Assembly: GCF_043195195.1 (NCBI RefSeq)
Contig: NZ_JBAFWT010000016.1
Coordinates: 1 to 64,000, forward strand
Direction: 5' to 3'
DNA: 64,000 nucleotides
Origin: NCEH01 sp043195195
Lineage (GTDB): Bacteria; Pseudomonadota; Alphaproteobacteria; Rhizobiales; Xanthobacteraceae
Shown here: piece by piece, positions 1 to 8,300 of the stretch
How the letters are laid out: the number at the start of each line of letters is the position of its first letter
Position numbering within the stretch: the stretch's first letter is position 1
The notes under the pieces: model-generated
The model's database searches: none
The model's input: the letters and a program-made list of their open reading frames with translations, nothing else
What the model was told of the DNA's origin: nothing
Made by a program: the position numbers and the translations under genes

Positions 1-36
1 TATTGTCAAGCGCGTTCAAATGCGATTCCCCTGAGA

Positions 37-321
37 TCAGCCCGGATCGAGGGGGGCCGTTCCGTTGGGGCGGCCGTCGGAATCGCGGGTGATGGTCTCC
101 ACCCGCGCCTCGGCTTCCTTCAGCAGCGCATCGCAGCGCGCTTTGAGGGCTTCGCCGCGTTCATAGATGGCGATGCTCTCCTCCAGAGGCACGTCGCCGC
201 GCTCCAGGCGCTGGACGATGCTCTCCAATTCGGCGAGCGCGGCCTCGAAGGACAAGGTGGCGACGGCAGGGCCGGCGCTGGCGCCTTTCGCCTGCGGGGC
301 AGTCTTCGGGGCGTCGGCCAT
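37..321 (-). CDS. xseB: Exodeoxyribonuclease VII small subunit
   Basis: This 94-residue protein is the small subunit of exonuclease VII, which with XseA degrades single-stranded DNA to oligonucleotides in the cytoplasm. The core LSFEAALAELESIVQRLERG followed by PLEESIAIYERGEAL and a coiled-coil-like helix is the family signature, and the length is normal. An Ala/Pro-rich leader of about 20 residues precedes the conserved part, so a start a few codons further in is possible. No xseA is visible; the gene is divergent from hisZ across about 200 bp. The identification is firm. Confidence 0.93.
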   Translation of the reverse strand: MADAPKTAPQAKGASAGPAVATLSFEAALAELESIVQRLERGDVPLEESIAIYERGEALKARCDALLKEAEARVETITRDSDGRPNGTAPLDPG

Positions 322-518
322 TAGCTTTCCTTTCGGGTGCGCAGTTGCGAACCGGCATGCGCCCGCACGCCGATTCCCGCATCATGGCGCACACCATAGC
401 CGAGCCGGACGCCGGGCTTAAGCCTCTGCGAGGATACGCGGGGTGGCCTGTGGGCTTCGCCTTTGCTAGAAGCCGCGCGAACACTTCAGCCCTATCTGGA
501 CCGCGGCGGACGAATTCC

Positions 519-1700
519 ATGCCCCCCAAGGCGCAAAGCCGATTTCCCGAGCGTGAGTCCCGCGCCCTGGACGATGCCCTTCTCGCCCGCTACGAGGCCG
601 CCGGCTTCGTGCGCATCGACACGCCCATTCTGCAGCCGGCGGACGTGTTCCTTGATCTTTCGGGCGAATCCATCCGTCGCCAGCTGTATCTCACAACCGA
701 CGTGGACGGGCAGGAGCTTTGCCTGCGGCCGGACCTCACCATCCCGGTAGCCCGGCAGGTGCTGCTCTCCGGCGCGCCGCTCCCGACCTTCGTGAGTTAT
801 CTCGGCCCGGTGTTCCGGTTTCGCGGCGAAAGCAGCGGCGAGTTCCGCCATGCCGGAGTGGAGTCCTTCGGGCGGACCGATGTGGAGGCGGCGGACGCGG
901 AAATTCTCGCTCTCGGCCTTGAGACCTGCGCGATCTACAACATGCCGGCCCCGGCGATCCGCCTTGGCGATGTCGCCCTGTTTGCGGCTTTGCTTGAAGC
1001 CCTGCCCCTGCCCCCGGCATGGCGGCGACGGCTGTTGAAGGATTTCGGCCAGAGCGGCCTGGATGCCGACCTCACCCGCCTCAATGCCGACCGCCCGGCC
1101 AATGGCGCGAGCCATGCCGGCGTCCTGAACGCGCTCACCGGCTCCGACCCGGAGGGCGCGCGCGCCCTCATCACCGACCTGCTCTCGATCGCCGGCATTA
1201 CGACGGTGGGCGGGCGCAGCGTGTCGGAAATCGCCGAGCGGTTTCTCGAACAAGCCGCGCTCGATGCCGGCAACGGCCTTTCGGCCGAGACCGCGATCAT
1301 CCTCGGCCGTTATCTCGACATCACCGGCGACCCGGACAGCGCCTCGGCCCGCCTGCGCGCGCTGGCGCGTGACGCCGGCATCGACCTGACCGCCGCGCTC
1401 GATGCCTTCGACCGGCGCGCCGGCTTCATCGCCGCCCACGGCATCGCGCTGACGGACATTCAATTCTCGGCGGCGTTCGGCCGGCCGCTGGATTATTACA
1501 GCGGCATGGTGTTCGAGTTGCACGATCCGCTCAAGCGCGTGGACGGCCCGCTGGTCGCCGGCGGGCGCTATGATCGCCTGCTGGAGCGCCTCGGTGGCGG
1601 GGCGGTGGTGCCTGCTGTCGGCCTTGCCGCGTGGGTGGAGCGCCTCGCCCATGTGGATCAGGCCGAAATGGCCAAAGCCGATGTGGAGGCGGGGCGATGA
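519..1700 (+). CDS. hisZ: ATP phosphoribosyltransferase regulatory subunit HisZ
   Basis: HisZ is a catalytically dead histidyl-tRNA synthetase paralogue that binds HisG and gives it feedback control in the first step of histidine synthesis. About 394 residues run from the ATG at 519. Class II synthetase-like motifs are present: TPILQPADVFLDLSGESIRR, LRPDLTIPVAR, FRFRGESSGEFRHAGVESFG and, near the end, FGRPLDYYSGMVFE with GGRYDRL. The frame is open to an upstream ATG at 345, but the extra 58 residues are low-complexity and precede the family start, so 519 is preferred. The stop overlaps the hisG start (ATGA), which indicates translational coupling. Confidence 0.93.
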   Translation: MPPKAQSRFPERESRALDDALLARYEAAGFVRIDTPILQPADVFLDLSGESIRRQLYLTTDVDGQELCLRPDLTIPVARQVLLSGAPLPTFVSYLGPVFRFRGESSGEFRHAGVESFGRTDVEAADAEILALGLETCAIYNMPAPAIRLGDVALFAALLEALPLPPAWRRRLLKDFGQSGLDADLTRLNADRPANGASHAGVLNALTGSDPEGARALITDLLSIAGITTVGGRSVSEIAERFLEQAALDAGNGLSAETAIILGRYLDITGDPDSASARLRALARDAGIDLTAALDAFDRRAGFIAAHGIALTDIQFSAAFGRPLDYYSGMVFELHDPLKRVDGPLVAGGRYDRLLERLGGGAVVPAVGLAAWVERLAHVDQAEMAKADVEAGR

Positions 1701-2677
1701 GCGACACGTTGATTCTCGCCGTTCCCTCCAAGGGACGCCTCCAGGAGAACGTGCAGGCTTTCTTCGCGCGCGCCGGCATGCCGCTGTTGCAGGCGCGCGG
1801 CGCCCGCGAGTATCGCGGCGCCATCGGCGGCGTCGAGAATGTGGAAGTGGCCTATCTCTCGGCCTCCGAGATCGCCGCCGCGCTTGCCTCCGGGACTGCC
1901 CATGTGGGCGTCACGGGCGAGGATCTGGTGCGCGAGAACATCTCCCACGCCGATACCCGCGTCGCGCTGCTGGAGAAGCTCGGCTTCGGCCATGCCAATG
2001 TAGTGGTCGCGGTACCGCAGGCCTGGATCGATGTGCGCACCATGGAAGACCTGGACGATGTGGCCAGCCATTTCCACAGCCGCACCGGACGGCGCATCCG
2101 CGTCGCGACCAAATATGTGAACCTCACCCGGGGGTTCTTCGCCAAACACGGCATCGTCGATTACCGCATCGTCGAAAGCGCGGGCGCGACCGAAGGGACC
2201 CCTGCAGCGGGAAGCGCGGAGCTGATCGTCGACATCACCACCACCGGCGCCACCTTGTCGGCCAATGCGCTGAAGGTGGTGGACGACGGCGTGATGCTGC
2301 GCTCGGAGGCCAATCTGGTGGCCTCGCTCACGGCCCCCTGGACCGCCGGGACACGCGCCGTCGCCCGCGCCATCTTCGACCGCATGGCAGCGGAAAAGCG
2401 CGCGCGCACCATGCGCGAGGTACGCACCCGCTTCAGTTCGTGCGATGCGGACCTGGTGGCGCAGGCGGTGGAGAAATTTCGGTGCGTTGCGCCGTTCGGC
2501 GGTCCCACCTCGTCTGGCATGCTCACGCTGCACTGCCCGCCCGACACCCTGCACGGCCTTGCCACTTTCCTGCGGGAACAAGGGGCCAGTATGGTGACGG
2601 TGGGGGCGATGGAATATGTCTTCGCCTCCGACAATCCACTCTACGAGGCATTGGAGGCGCGGCTCGCCGCAAGCTGA
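1697..2677 (+). CDS. hisG: ATP phosphoribosyltransferase catalytic subunit HisG
   Basis: This enzyme condenses ATP with phosphoribosyl pyrophosphate, the committed step of histidine biosynthesis. The ATG overlaps the hisZ stop by 4 bp. Typical segments are LAVPSKGRLQENVQAFFARAG, the substrate-loop region and VDITTTGATLSANALKVVDDG. At 326 residues it is clearly longer than the 200-230 residues usual for HisZ-dependent short HisG proteins; the extra C-terminal part (about residues 235-326) ends in a segment that could be an ACT-like regulatory fold. Some alphaproteobacteria do combine HisZ with such a longer HisG, so this is probably normal for the lineage. Confidence 0.93.
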   Translation: MSDTLILAVPSKGRLQENVQAFFARAGMPLLQARGAREYRGAIGGVENVEVAYLSASEIAAALASGTAHVGVTGEDLVRENISHADTRVALLEKLGFGHANVVVAVPQAWIDVRTMEDLDDVASHFHSRTGRRIRVATKYVNLTRGFFAKHGIVDYRIVESAGATEGTPAAGSAELIVDITTTGATLSANALKVVDDGVMLRSEANLVASLTAPWTAGTRAVARAIFDRMAAEKRARTMREVRTRFSSCDADLVAQAVEKFRCVAPFGGPTSSGMLTLHCPPDTLHGLATFLREQGASMVTVGAMEYVFASDNPLYEALEARLAAS

Positions 2678-2787
2678 GACGCCACCATTGCACTTTTGCG
2701 CAGATGGCTGCTGAAACGTCGTGAAAGCCGCCCTATAAGCCGAGCTGGGCGCATCCGCGTCCCGATCCTGTTCTGGAGCTCAGCCTC

Positions 2788-3762
2788 ATGACACGTCCCG
2801 CCAAGCGCATCGCGGTGACCGGCGCCGCCGGCCAGATCTGCTATTCCCTGCTATTCCGCCTGGCCCATGGCGATGTGTTCGGCGCCGACCAGCCGGTGGT
2901 GCTGCAGTTGCTCGACCTGCCGCAGGCCCAGGCGGCCGTGGGCGGCGTGGTGATGGAACTGGAAGACTGCGCCTTCCCGCTACTCGCCGGCGTTACCATC
3001 ACCGATGATCCCAAGGTCGCCTTCCGCGACGTGGATGCCGCCATTCTGGTGGGCTCGCGCCCGCGCTCGAAGGGCATGGAGCGGCGCGACCTGCTGCTGG
3101 CCAATGGCGAAATCTTCAAGGTGCAGGGCCGCGCCCTGAACGAAGCGGCCAGCCGCGACGCCCGCGTGCTGGTGGTCGGCAACCCCGCCAATACCAATGC
3201 CGCGATCCTCGCCCAGAACGCGCCGGACTTCCCGCGCGAGAACATCAACGCGATGCTCCGCCTGGATCACAACCGCGCCCTCTCCCAGCTAGCCGCCAAG
3301 GCCGGCGTCGAAGTGGCCAGCATCCAGAAGATGGCCGTGTGGGGCAATCATTCCCCCACCATGTTCGCCGATTGGCGCTTCGCCACCTCCGGCGGCAAGA
3401 GCCTGCCCGAGCTGATCAACGACGAAGCCTGGTATCGCGACACGTTCATCCCCACCGTCGCCAAGCGCGGCACGGCGATCATCGAAGCGCGCGGCGCTTC
3501 CTCCGCCGCGTCCGCCGCGAATGCCGCCATCGACCACATGCACGACTGGTTCCAGGGCTCGAACGGCGATTGGGTGTCCATGGGCCTGCCGTCCGACGGC
3601 AGCTACGGCATTCCCGAAGGCGTCTATGCGGGCGTTCCGGCGATCTGCGCCAACGGCGGTTATGAGCGCGTCACCGGCCTGCCGATCGACGATTTCGCCC
3701 GCACCATGATCGACCGCACGGTCGCCGAGCTGACCGAGGAACTGGACGCACTGAAGTCCTGA
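2788..3762 (+). CDS. mdh: Malate dehydrogenase, type 2 (NAD-dependent)
   Basis: This 324-residue enzyme interconverts malate and oxaloacetate. It belongs to the type 2 branch (cytosolic/plastid-like), shown by VTGAAGQI at the N-terminus, the substrate loop RPRSKGMERRDLL, VVGNPANTNA, the LDHNRALSQLA segment and the catalytic-His motif WGNHSPTMFADW. The usual third glycine of the dinucleotide-binding loop (GAAGQIGY in relatives) is Cys18 here. Many alphaproteobacteria instead use the LDH-like type 3 enzyme in an operon with sucC/sucD; this gene stands alone and is followed by a convergent gene and a shared terminator. Confidence 0.92.
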   Translation: MTRPAKRIAVTGAAGQICYSLLFRLAHGDVFGADQPVVLQLLDLPQAQAAVGGVVMELEDCAFPLLAGVTITDDPKVAFRDVDAAILVGSRPRSKGMERRDLLLANGEIFKVQGRALNEAASRDARVLVVGNPANTNAAILAQNAPDFPRENINAMLRLDHNRALSQLAAKAGVEVASIQKMAVWGNHSPTMFADWRFATSGGKSLPELINDEAWYRDTFIPTVAKRGTAIIEARGASSAASAANAAIDHMHDWFQGSNGDWVSMGLPSDGSYGIPEGVYAGVPAICANGGYERVTGLPIDDFARTMIDRTVAELTEELDALKS

Positions 3763-3783
3763 ACCCACTGAAAGCCTGAACGC

Positions 3784-3825
3784 AAAAAATGGCGCGGCCG
3801 GCGGGGAGCCCCCGCCGGCCGCGCC
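3784..3825 (-). terminator. Strong intrinsic terminator between convergent genes
   Basis: A perfect 16-bp GC stem (3791-3806 pairing with 3810-3825) encloses a 3-nt AGC loop. Read on the minus strand it is followed directly by ATTTTTT (3784-3790), the classic rho-independent layout, ending the acyltransferase transcript 9 bp after its stop. On the plus strand it lies about 30 bp after the mdh stop without a T-run, so it may also serve mdh, less efficiently. Confidence 0.92.
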
Positions 3826-3833
3826 AGCTTCAA

Positions 3834-5054
3834 TCAGCTCATGTCCACCGACGTCATGTTGGAAATCCGCCGCGCCCGCACCTGGGCGAACGCGCGGCGC
3901 ACCGCTTCCCCGCGCTCCATGCGCTTGGCCATGGCATTGAAGGCGAGCCGCGCTGGCTCCTCGATGCGGGAATAGGTCAGCGCCGAGAGCGCCAGCACCA
4001 CCGCCAGCACGCCCGCCAGCGCCGCGTGGCTCTGCCACACGCCGCCGAGGTCGTAGAGCGTCTTGGCGTGCCCCTCAACCATGACCTCGCGCTCCAGGGC
4101 GACGCCGGCCGCGCCCGCGAGGCTCCAGGCCAGGAACGCCGCCGCCATCAGCACCAATTGGTGGCTCATGTAGATGGAATAGGACCAGCGCCCGAGCGCC
4201 GCGAACGGCCGGGCGCGCAGCAAGCGCGAGATCGCCCCCTGTTCGCGCGCGAACACCAGCACCGCCGCGGCGAAGGCAAGCGGCGCCGCGAGGCTGAGCG
4301 CGCGCACCGCATCCGGCCCGTGGCTGGAGCGAATCACGAACGCCGCCACGATCGCGACGATGCCCGCTTCGCATAGGGTCGCCAGCGGCAGGCGCCGGTG
4401 GCCCCACATCTCGTGCAGGCGATAGGCGATGACGCCGGTGAAGAAGCCGGCCACGCAGCGGAACAGGCCGAAATCGGCGGTCGAATTCATGTAGCTCGGG
4501 GCGACGATGGCCAGGAGTGCGATGCTCGCGAGCACCAAAGCGGCGGCGGCGAGGCTGAGGCGCCGCAGCGCCAGCACGCAGACCGCGCCGAACAGCAGAT
4601 AGGTGTAGAATTCCGCGCCGATGCTCCAGCTCGGGGCGTTCCAGGCCATGCCGTGCAGATCCACCGCGTTCAGCAGCAGCACATAGATGGGAATGGCGAT
4701 GGCGGAATATTCGCTCGGCCCGAGCGTGAAGGCGAAGCGCTCGGGGTGGGGCAGCAGGTTCACCAGGGCGATGAAGGCGATGAACAGCGCGAGCATGGCC
4801 GCATGCAGCGGCCACAGCCGGCCGAACCTGCGCACCACGAAGGCGCGCCAGGATGGCGCATCCCCCAGGCGGTCACGATAGGCATGGCACACCACAAAGC
4901 CGCTGAGGACAAAGAAAAAGTCCACGAATAAAAATGCGTTGGTGACTATCGGCGCTCCCATGAGCGGCGAACGAAACACAAAACAGAAATGAAACAGAAC
5001 CACCAGCAGCGCGCAGATCCCACGCCAAGCATCCAGGGCTTTGAAGCGAACCAT
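3834..5054 (-). CDS. Membrane acyltransferase (acyltransferase 3 / OafA family)
   Basis: This 406-residue polytopic membrane protein starts with the family hallmark RFKALDAWRGICALLVVLFH, including the conserved Arg and the His (about residue 22) thought to be catalytic. Roughly ten hydrophobic segments follow, ending in a basic cytoplasmic tail. Family members transfer acetyl or other acyl groups to exported sugars, O-antigen, peptidoglycan or secreted glycans; the substrate cannot be read from the sequence and no glycan genes adjoin it. It is a single-gene unit, divergent from pepN and ended by the strong hairpin downstream. Confidence 0.88.
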   Translation of the reverse strand: MVRFKALDAWRGICALLVVLFHFCFVFRSPLMGAPIVTNAFLFVDFFFVLSGFVVCHAYRDRLGDAPSWRAFVVRRFGRLWPLHAAMLALFIAFIALVNLLPHPERFAFTLGPSEYSAIAIPIYVLLLNAVDLHGMAWNAPSWSIGAEFYTYLLFGAVCVLALRRLSLAAAALVLASIALLAIVAPSYMNSTADFGLFRCVAGFFTGVIAYRLHEMWGHRRLPLATLCEAGIVAIVAAFVIRSSHGPDAVRALSLAAPLAFAAAVLVFAREQGAISRLLRARPFAALGRWSYSIYMSHQLVLMAAAFLAWSLAGAAGVALEREVMVEGHAKTLYDLGGVWQSHAALAGVLAVVLALSALTYSRIEEPARLAFNAMAKRMERGEAVRRAFAQVRARRISNMTSVDMS

Positions 5055-5295
5055 GAAACATACCTCCGCTGCAGAAAAGCCGGAGGCAGGCTTAAGGTTC
5101 CCATTGGGAGAAGCCTTGTCTGAAATGCGGATACTTCATGATCATGTGTTCTTGAATATTTCTACCTTGGCCGTTGCAAAGGACGGAACCCTCGCTGTTT
5201 CGGCCATGCGCGCCCGCCCCTTCCCCCGCTCATTGCGACGGCCTAGTCTTCCCGCGCGCCCCAGGCGCTCAGACTTGCTTGTCCCGGAGTGATCG

Positions 5296-7929
5296 ATGCG
5301 TGAAGCCGAGCCCCAACCCGTGCGCCTGGCCGATTACCGCCCGCCCGAATGGCTGGTGGATACCGTCGATCTCGATATTTCGCTTCATCCGACCGCGACG
5401 CGCGTGGTCTCCCGCCTCGCCCTGCGTCGAAATCCCATGGGCACAGCGGGCGCGCCGATCACCTTGGACGGCGATGGGCTCACGCTGGTACGGGTCGCAC
5501 TCAACGGCATACCTCTGGCAGGCGGCGGCTATGAGGCGACGCCCGAAGCGCTGGTGATTCCCGCCCCGACCGAGGATCGCCTGACCCTGGAAGTCGAGAC
5601 CCTGGTGGACCCGACCGCGAACACTCAGCTCATGGGGCTGTTCCGTACTAGCGCCAATTACTGCACCCAGTGCGAGCCCGAGGGCTTCCGCCGCATCACC
5701 TATTTCCCGGACCGTTCGGATGTTCTCGCGGTTTATACCACCCGCGTCGAGGCCGATCGGAACGAGGCTCCGATCCTGCTCGGCAACGGCAATCTGGAGA
5801 AGAGCGGCCCGATCGCCGGCACCAACCGCCATTATGCCGTCTGGCACGATCCCTGGCCCAAGCCGAGCTATCTGTTTGCCCTGGTGGGGGGGAAGCTCGA
5901 CAAGGTGCCGAGCCACTTCGTCACCGCCTCCGGCCGCCCGGTGGAACTCGGCATTTATGTGGAGCCCGGCAAGGCCGACCGTGCCGCCTATGCCATGGAC
6001 GCTCTGAAGCGCTCCATGCGCTGGGATGAGACCGCCTTCGGCCGCGAATACGATCTCGACGTGTTCAACATCGTCGCGGTGTCCGATTTCAACATGGGCG
6101 CAATGGAGAACAAGGGGCTCAACGTCTTCAACGACAAATACGTGCTGGCAACGCCGGAAACCGCGACCGACGCCGACTATGCGAATATCGAGGCGATTAT
6201 TGCCCACGAATATTTCCACAATTGGAGCGGCAACCGCATCACCTGCCGCGATTGGTTCCAGCTTTGTCTGAAAGAGGGCCTCACCGTCTTCCGCGACCAG
6301 GAATTCTCCTCCGACCAGCGCTCGCGCCCGGTGAAGCGCATCGCCGACGTGCGCCTCCTCAAGGCCCAGCAATTCACCGAGGACGCCGGTCCCCTCTCCC
6401 ACCCGGTGCGGCCGCAGGTCTATCGCGAGATCAACAATTTCTACACGGCGACCGTCTATGAAAAGGGCGCCGAAGTGGTGCGGATGCTGAAAACCCTGCT
6501 GGGCGAGGAGGGATTCCGCACCGGCATGGACCTCTATTTCTCACGGCACGACGGCCATGCCGCGACCATTGAGGATTTCCTGAAATGCTTCGCGGACGCG
6601 ACCGGCCGCGACCTCGATCATTTCGCTCTCTGGTATTCCCAGGCCGGTACGCCCAAATTGGACGTTGCAGCGACTTATGATGCGCAGGCCGGCACGTTCC
6701 GCCTGGATGTCACGCAGTCCACGCCCGCAACGCCCGGCCAGGCGGAGAAGCAGCCGCTGGTCATTCCCCTCGCGCTCGGTCTGGTGGGGCCGAACGGCAG
6801 CGACATGCCGCTGGTTCTGGACGACGGCACCTGCGTCGACGATGGCGTGCTGGAAGTGACGGCGCCGAAGCAGAGCTTCGTCTTCACCGGGATCGGGGCG
6901 CGTCCGGTGGCGTCGCTCAACCGGGGCTTCTCGGCGCCGGTGAACCTGTCATCCGACCTTACAAGCGACGACCTGGTGTTTCTCGCCGCGCACGACAGCG
7001 ACCCGTTCAACCGCTTCGACGCCATTCAGGGCTTGGCTTTCTCGCTGCTGAAGGAAGGCGCCCGCACCGGCATCTTGCCGGACCCCACGGCCCTGGTGGA
7101 AGCCGCACGCCTGCTGCTGAGCGATGCCGCGCTCGATCCGGCCTTCAAGGCGCAGGCCCTGGCTTTGCCGGGTGAGGGGGAAGTGGCCCGCGAGTTGGCG
7201 CGGAACGTCAATCCCGATGCGGTCTTCGCCGCCCGCAAGACGCTGCGCAAAGCGTTCGCGGGGGGGCTCGCAGACCTGTTCGCCGAAGCCTATGCCACCC
7301 TCGCGACGCCAGGCCCCTATTCGCCCGATGCCGCCTCCGCCGGTCGGCGCGCGCTGCGCAACCTCAGCCTCGATTACCTCACCCTTCCCGGTACGCCGGA
7401 GGCGCTCGCGCGCGCCGTCACCCAGTTCAAGCGGGCCGACAATATGACCGACCGGTTCGCCGCGCTCGCCGTGCTCTCCCAGCACGACACACCGGACCGG
7501 ACGACGGCGCTGGATGATTTCTTCCGCCGATTCGAGAACGACCCGCTGGTGATCGACAAATGGCTGAGCCTCCAGGCGATGATCCCCGAGCCCGGCACGC
7601 TGGAGCGGGTGAAGCGCCTGTCGCTTCTGCCGCTGTTCTCCATGAGCAACCCGAACCGCGTGCGCGCGCTCATCGGCGCCTTCGTCACCGGCAATGCCAC
7701 CCAGTTCAACCGCGCCGATGGGGCAGGCTACGACTTCCTGGTGGAGGTGGTCCTCGGCCTCGATCAGACCAATCCGCAGGTGGCCTCGCGCATGCTCTCG
7801 GCGTTCAAGACATGGCGGCAACTGGAAGAGGGCCGCGCGGCCCTCGCCGAGCGGGCGCTGCGGCGGGTGGCCGAGATGCCCGGCTTGTCGGAAGACGTGG
7901 CTGACATCGCCACGCGCTCCCTATCCTGA
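5296..7929 (+). CDS. pepN: Aminopeptidase N (M1 metallopeptidase)
   Basis: This 877-residue zinc aminopeptidase removes N-terminal amino acids from peptides in the cytoplasm. The exopeptidase motif GAMEN lies at residues 268-272. The zinc site is HEYFH (His304, Glu305, His308) with the third ligand Glu327 in KEGLTVF. Length and architecture match the E. coli PepN type: N-terminal beta domain, catalytic domain, beta-sandwich, then a long helical C-terminal domain. A hairpin lies 16 bp after the stop. There is no operon partner. Confidence 0.95.
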   Translation: MREAEPQPVRLADYRPPEWLVDTVDLDISLHPTATRVVSRLALRRNPMGTAGAPITLDGDGLTLVRVALNGIPLAGGGYEATPEALVIPAPTEDRLTLEVETLVDPTANTQLMGLFRTSANYCTQCEPEGFRRITYFPDRSDVLAVYTTRVEADRNEAPILLGNGNLEKSGPIAGTNRHYAVWHDPWPKPSYLFALVGGKLDKVPSHFVTASGRPVELGIYVEPGKADRAAYAMDALKRSMRWDETAFGREYDLDVFNIVAVSDFNMGAMENKGLNVFNDKYVLATPETATDADYANIEAIIAHEYFHNWSGNRITCRDWFQLCLKEGLTVFRDQEFSSDQRSRPVKRIADVRLLKAQQFTEDAGPLSHPVRPQVYREINNFYTATVYEKGAEVVRMLKTLLGEEGFRTGMDLYFSRHDGHAATIEDFLKCFADATGRDLDHFALWYSQAGTPKLDVAATYDAQAGTFRLDVTQSTPATPGQAEKQPLVIPLALGLVGPNGSDMPLVLDDGTCVDDGVLEVTAPKQSFVFTGIGARPVASLNRGFSAPVNLSSDLTSDDLVFLAAHDSDPFNRFDAIQGLAFSLLKEGARTGILPDPTALVEAARLLLSDAALDPAFKAQALALPGEGEVARELARNVNPDAVFAARKTLRKAFAGGLADLFAEAYATLATPGPYSPDAASAGRRALRNLSLDYLTLPGTPEALARAVTQFKRADNMTDRFAALAVLSQHDTPDRTTALDDFFRRFENDPLVIDKWLSLQAMIPEPGTLERVKRLSLLPLFSMSNPNRVRALIGAFVTGNATQFNRADGAGYDFLVEVVLGLDQTNPQVASRMLSAFKTWRQLEEGRAALAERALRRVAEMPGLSEDVADIATRSLS

Positions 7930-8300
7930 GGCGCATTACAGGCAAATCGGGATAATAAGCTTCGCGAATAGCATATTATCCCGATCGGCGCAGGAGCCGG
8001 CGGGACGAGCCGGAGCCCGTCCGCCTCTCGGAGATCGGGCAACAGTCTCTCCCGGTCGGAGGTAAGCGCCGCCATCAGACTCAAGCTTGGCCGATAGGGC
8101 GGCGACTGCAGGCGATGAAGGCCTGTGGAATCGCGAATAAATGCGCTCTTGACTCTTCCTGACTCTAGACAACACCCCCTCGATTCGAGTCCAATCGACC
8201 CCGATTCGGAGAGATGCGGCACGTCCCTCCAAGTCTTGTGAGGACGATAGGTCGAAGGGCGTGGCCGCCCTAAGACCGGACACCGGAGGAGGGGCCGGCG
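7930..8300. other. Intergenic region between pepN and the PAS kinase gene
   Basis: No convincing gene is seen in these 371 bp. A perfect 12-bp inverted repeat (7946-7957 with 7974-7985) with a 16-nt spacer stands just after the pepN stop. It is AT-rich relative to the surroundings (the arms contain GGATAATA / TATTATCC) and lacks a T-run, so it may be a terminator or a binding site. A Shine-Dalgarno GGAGGAGG precedes the kinase ATG. A TTGACT hexamer near 8149 has no matching -10 element. Confidence 0.5.

Noticed and set aside
345..518. N-terminal extension of HisZ from ATG 345
   Set aside because: The 58 extra residues are compositionally unlike HisZ and the family core starts shortly after ATG 519.
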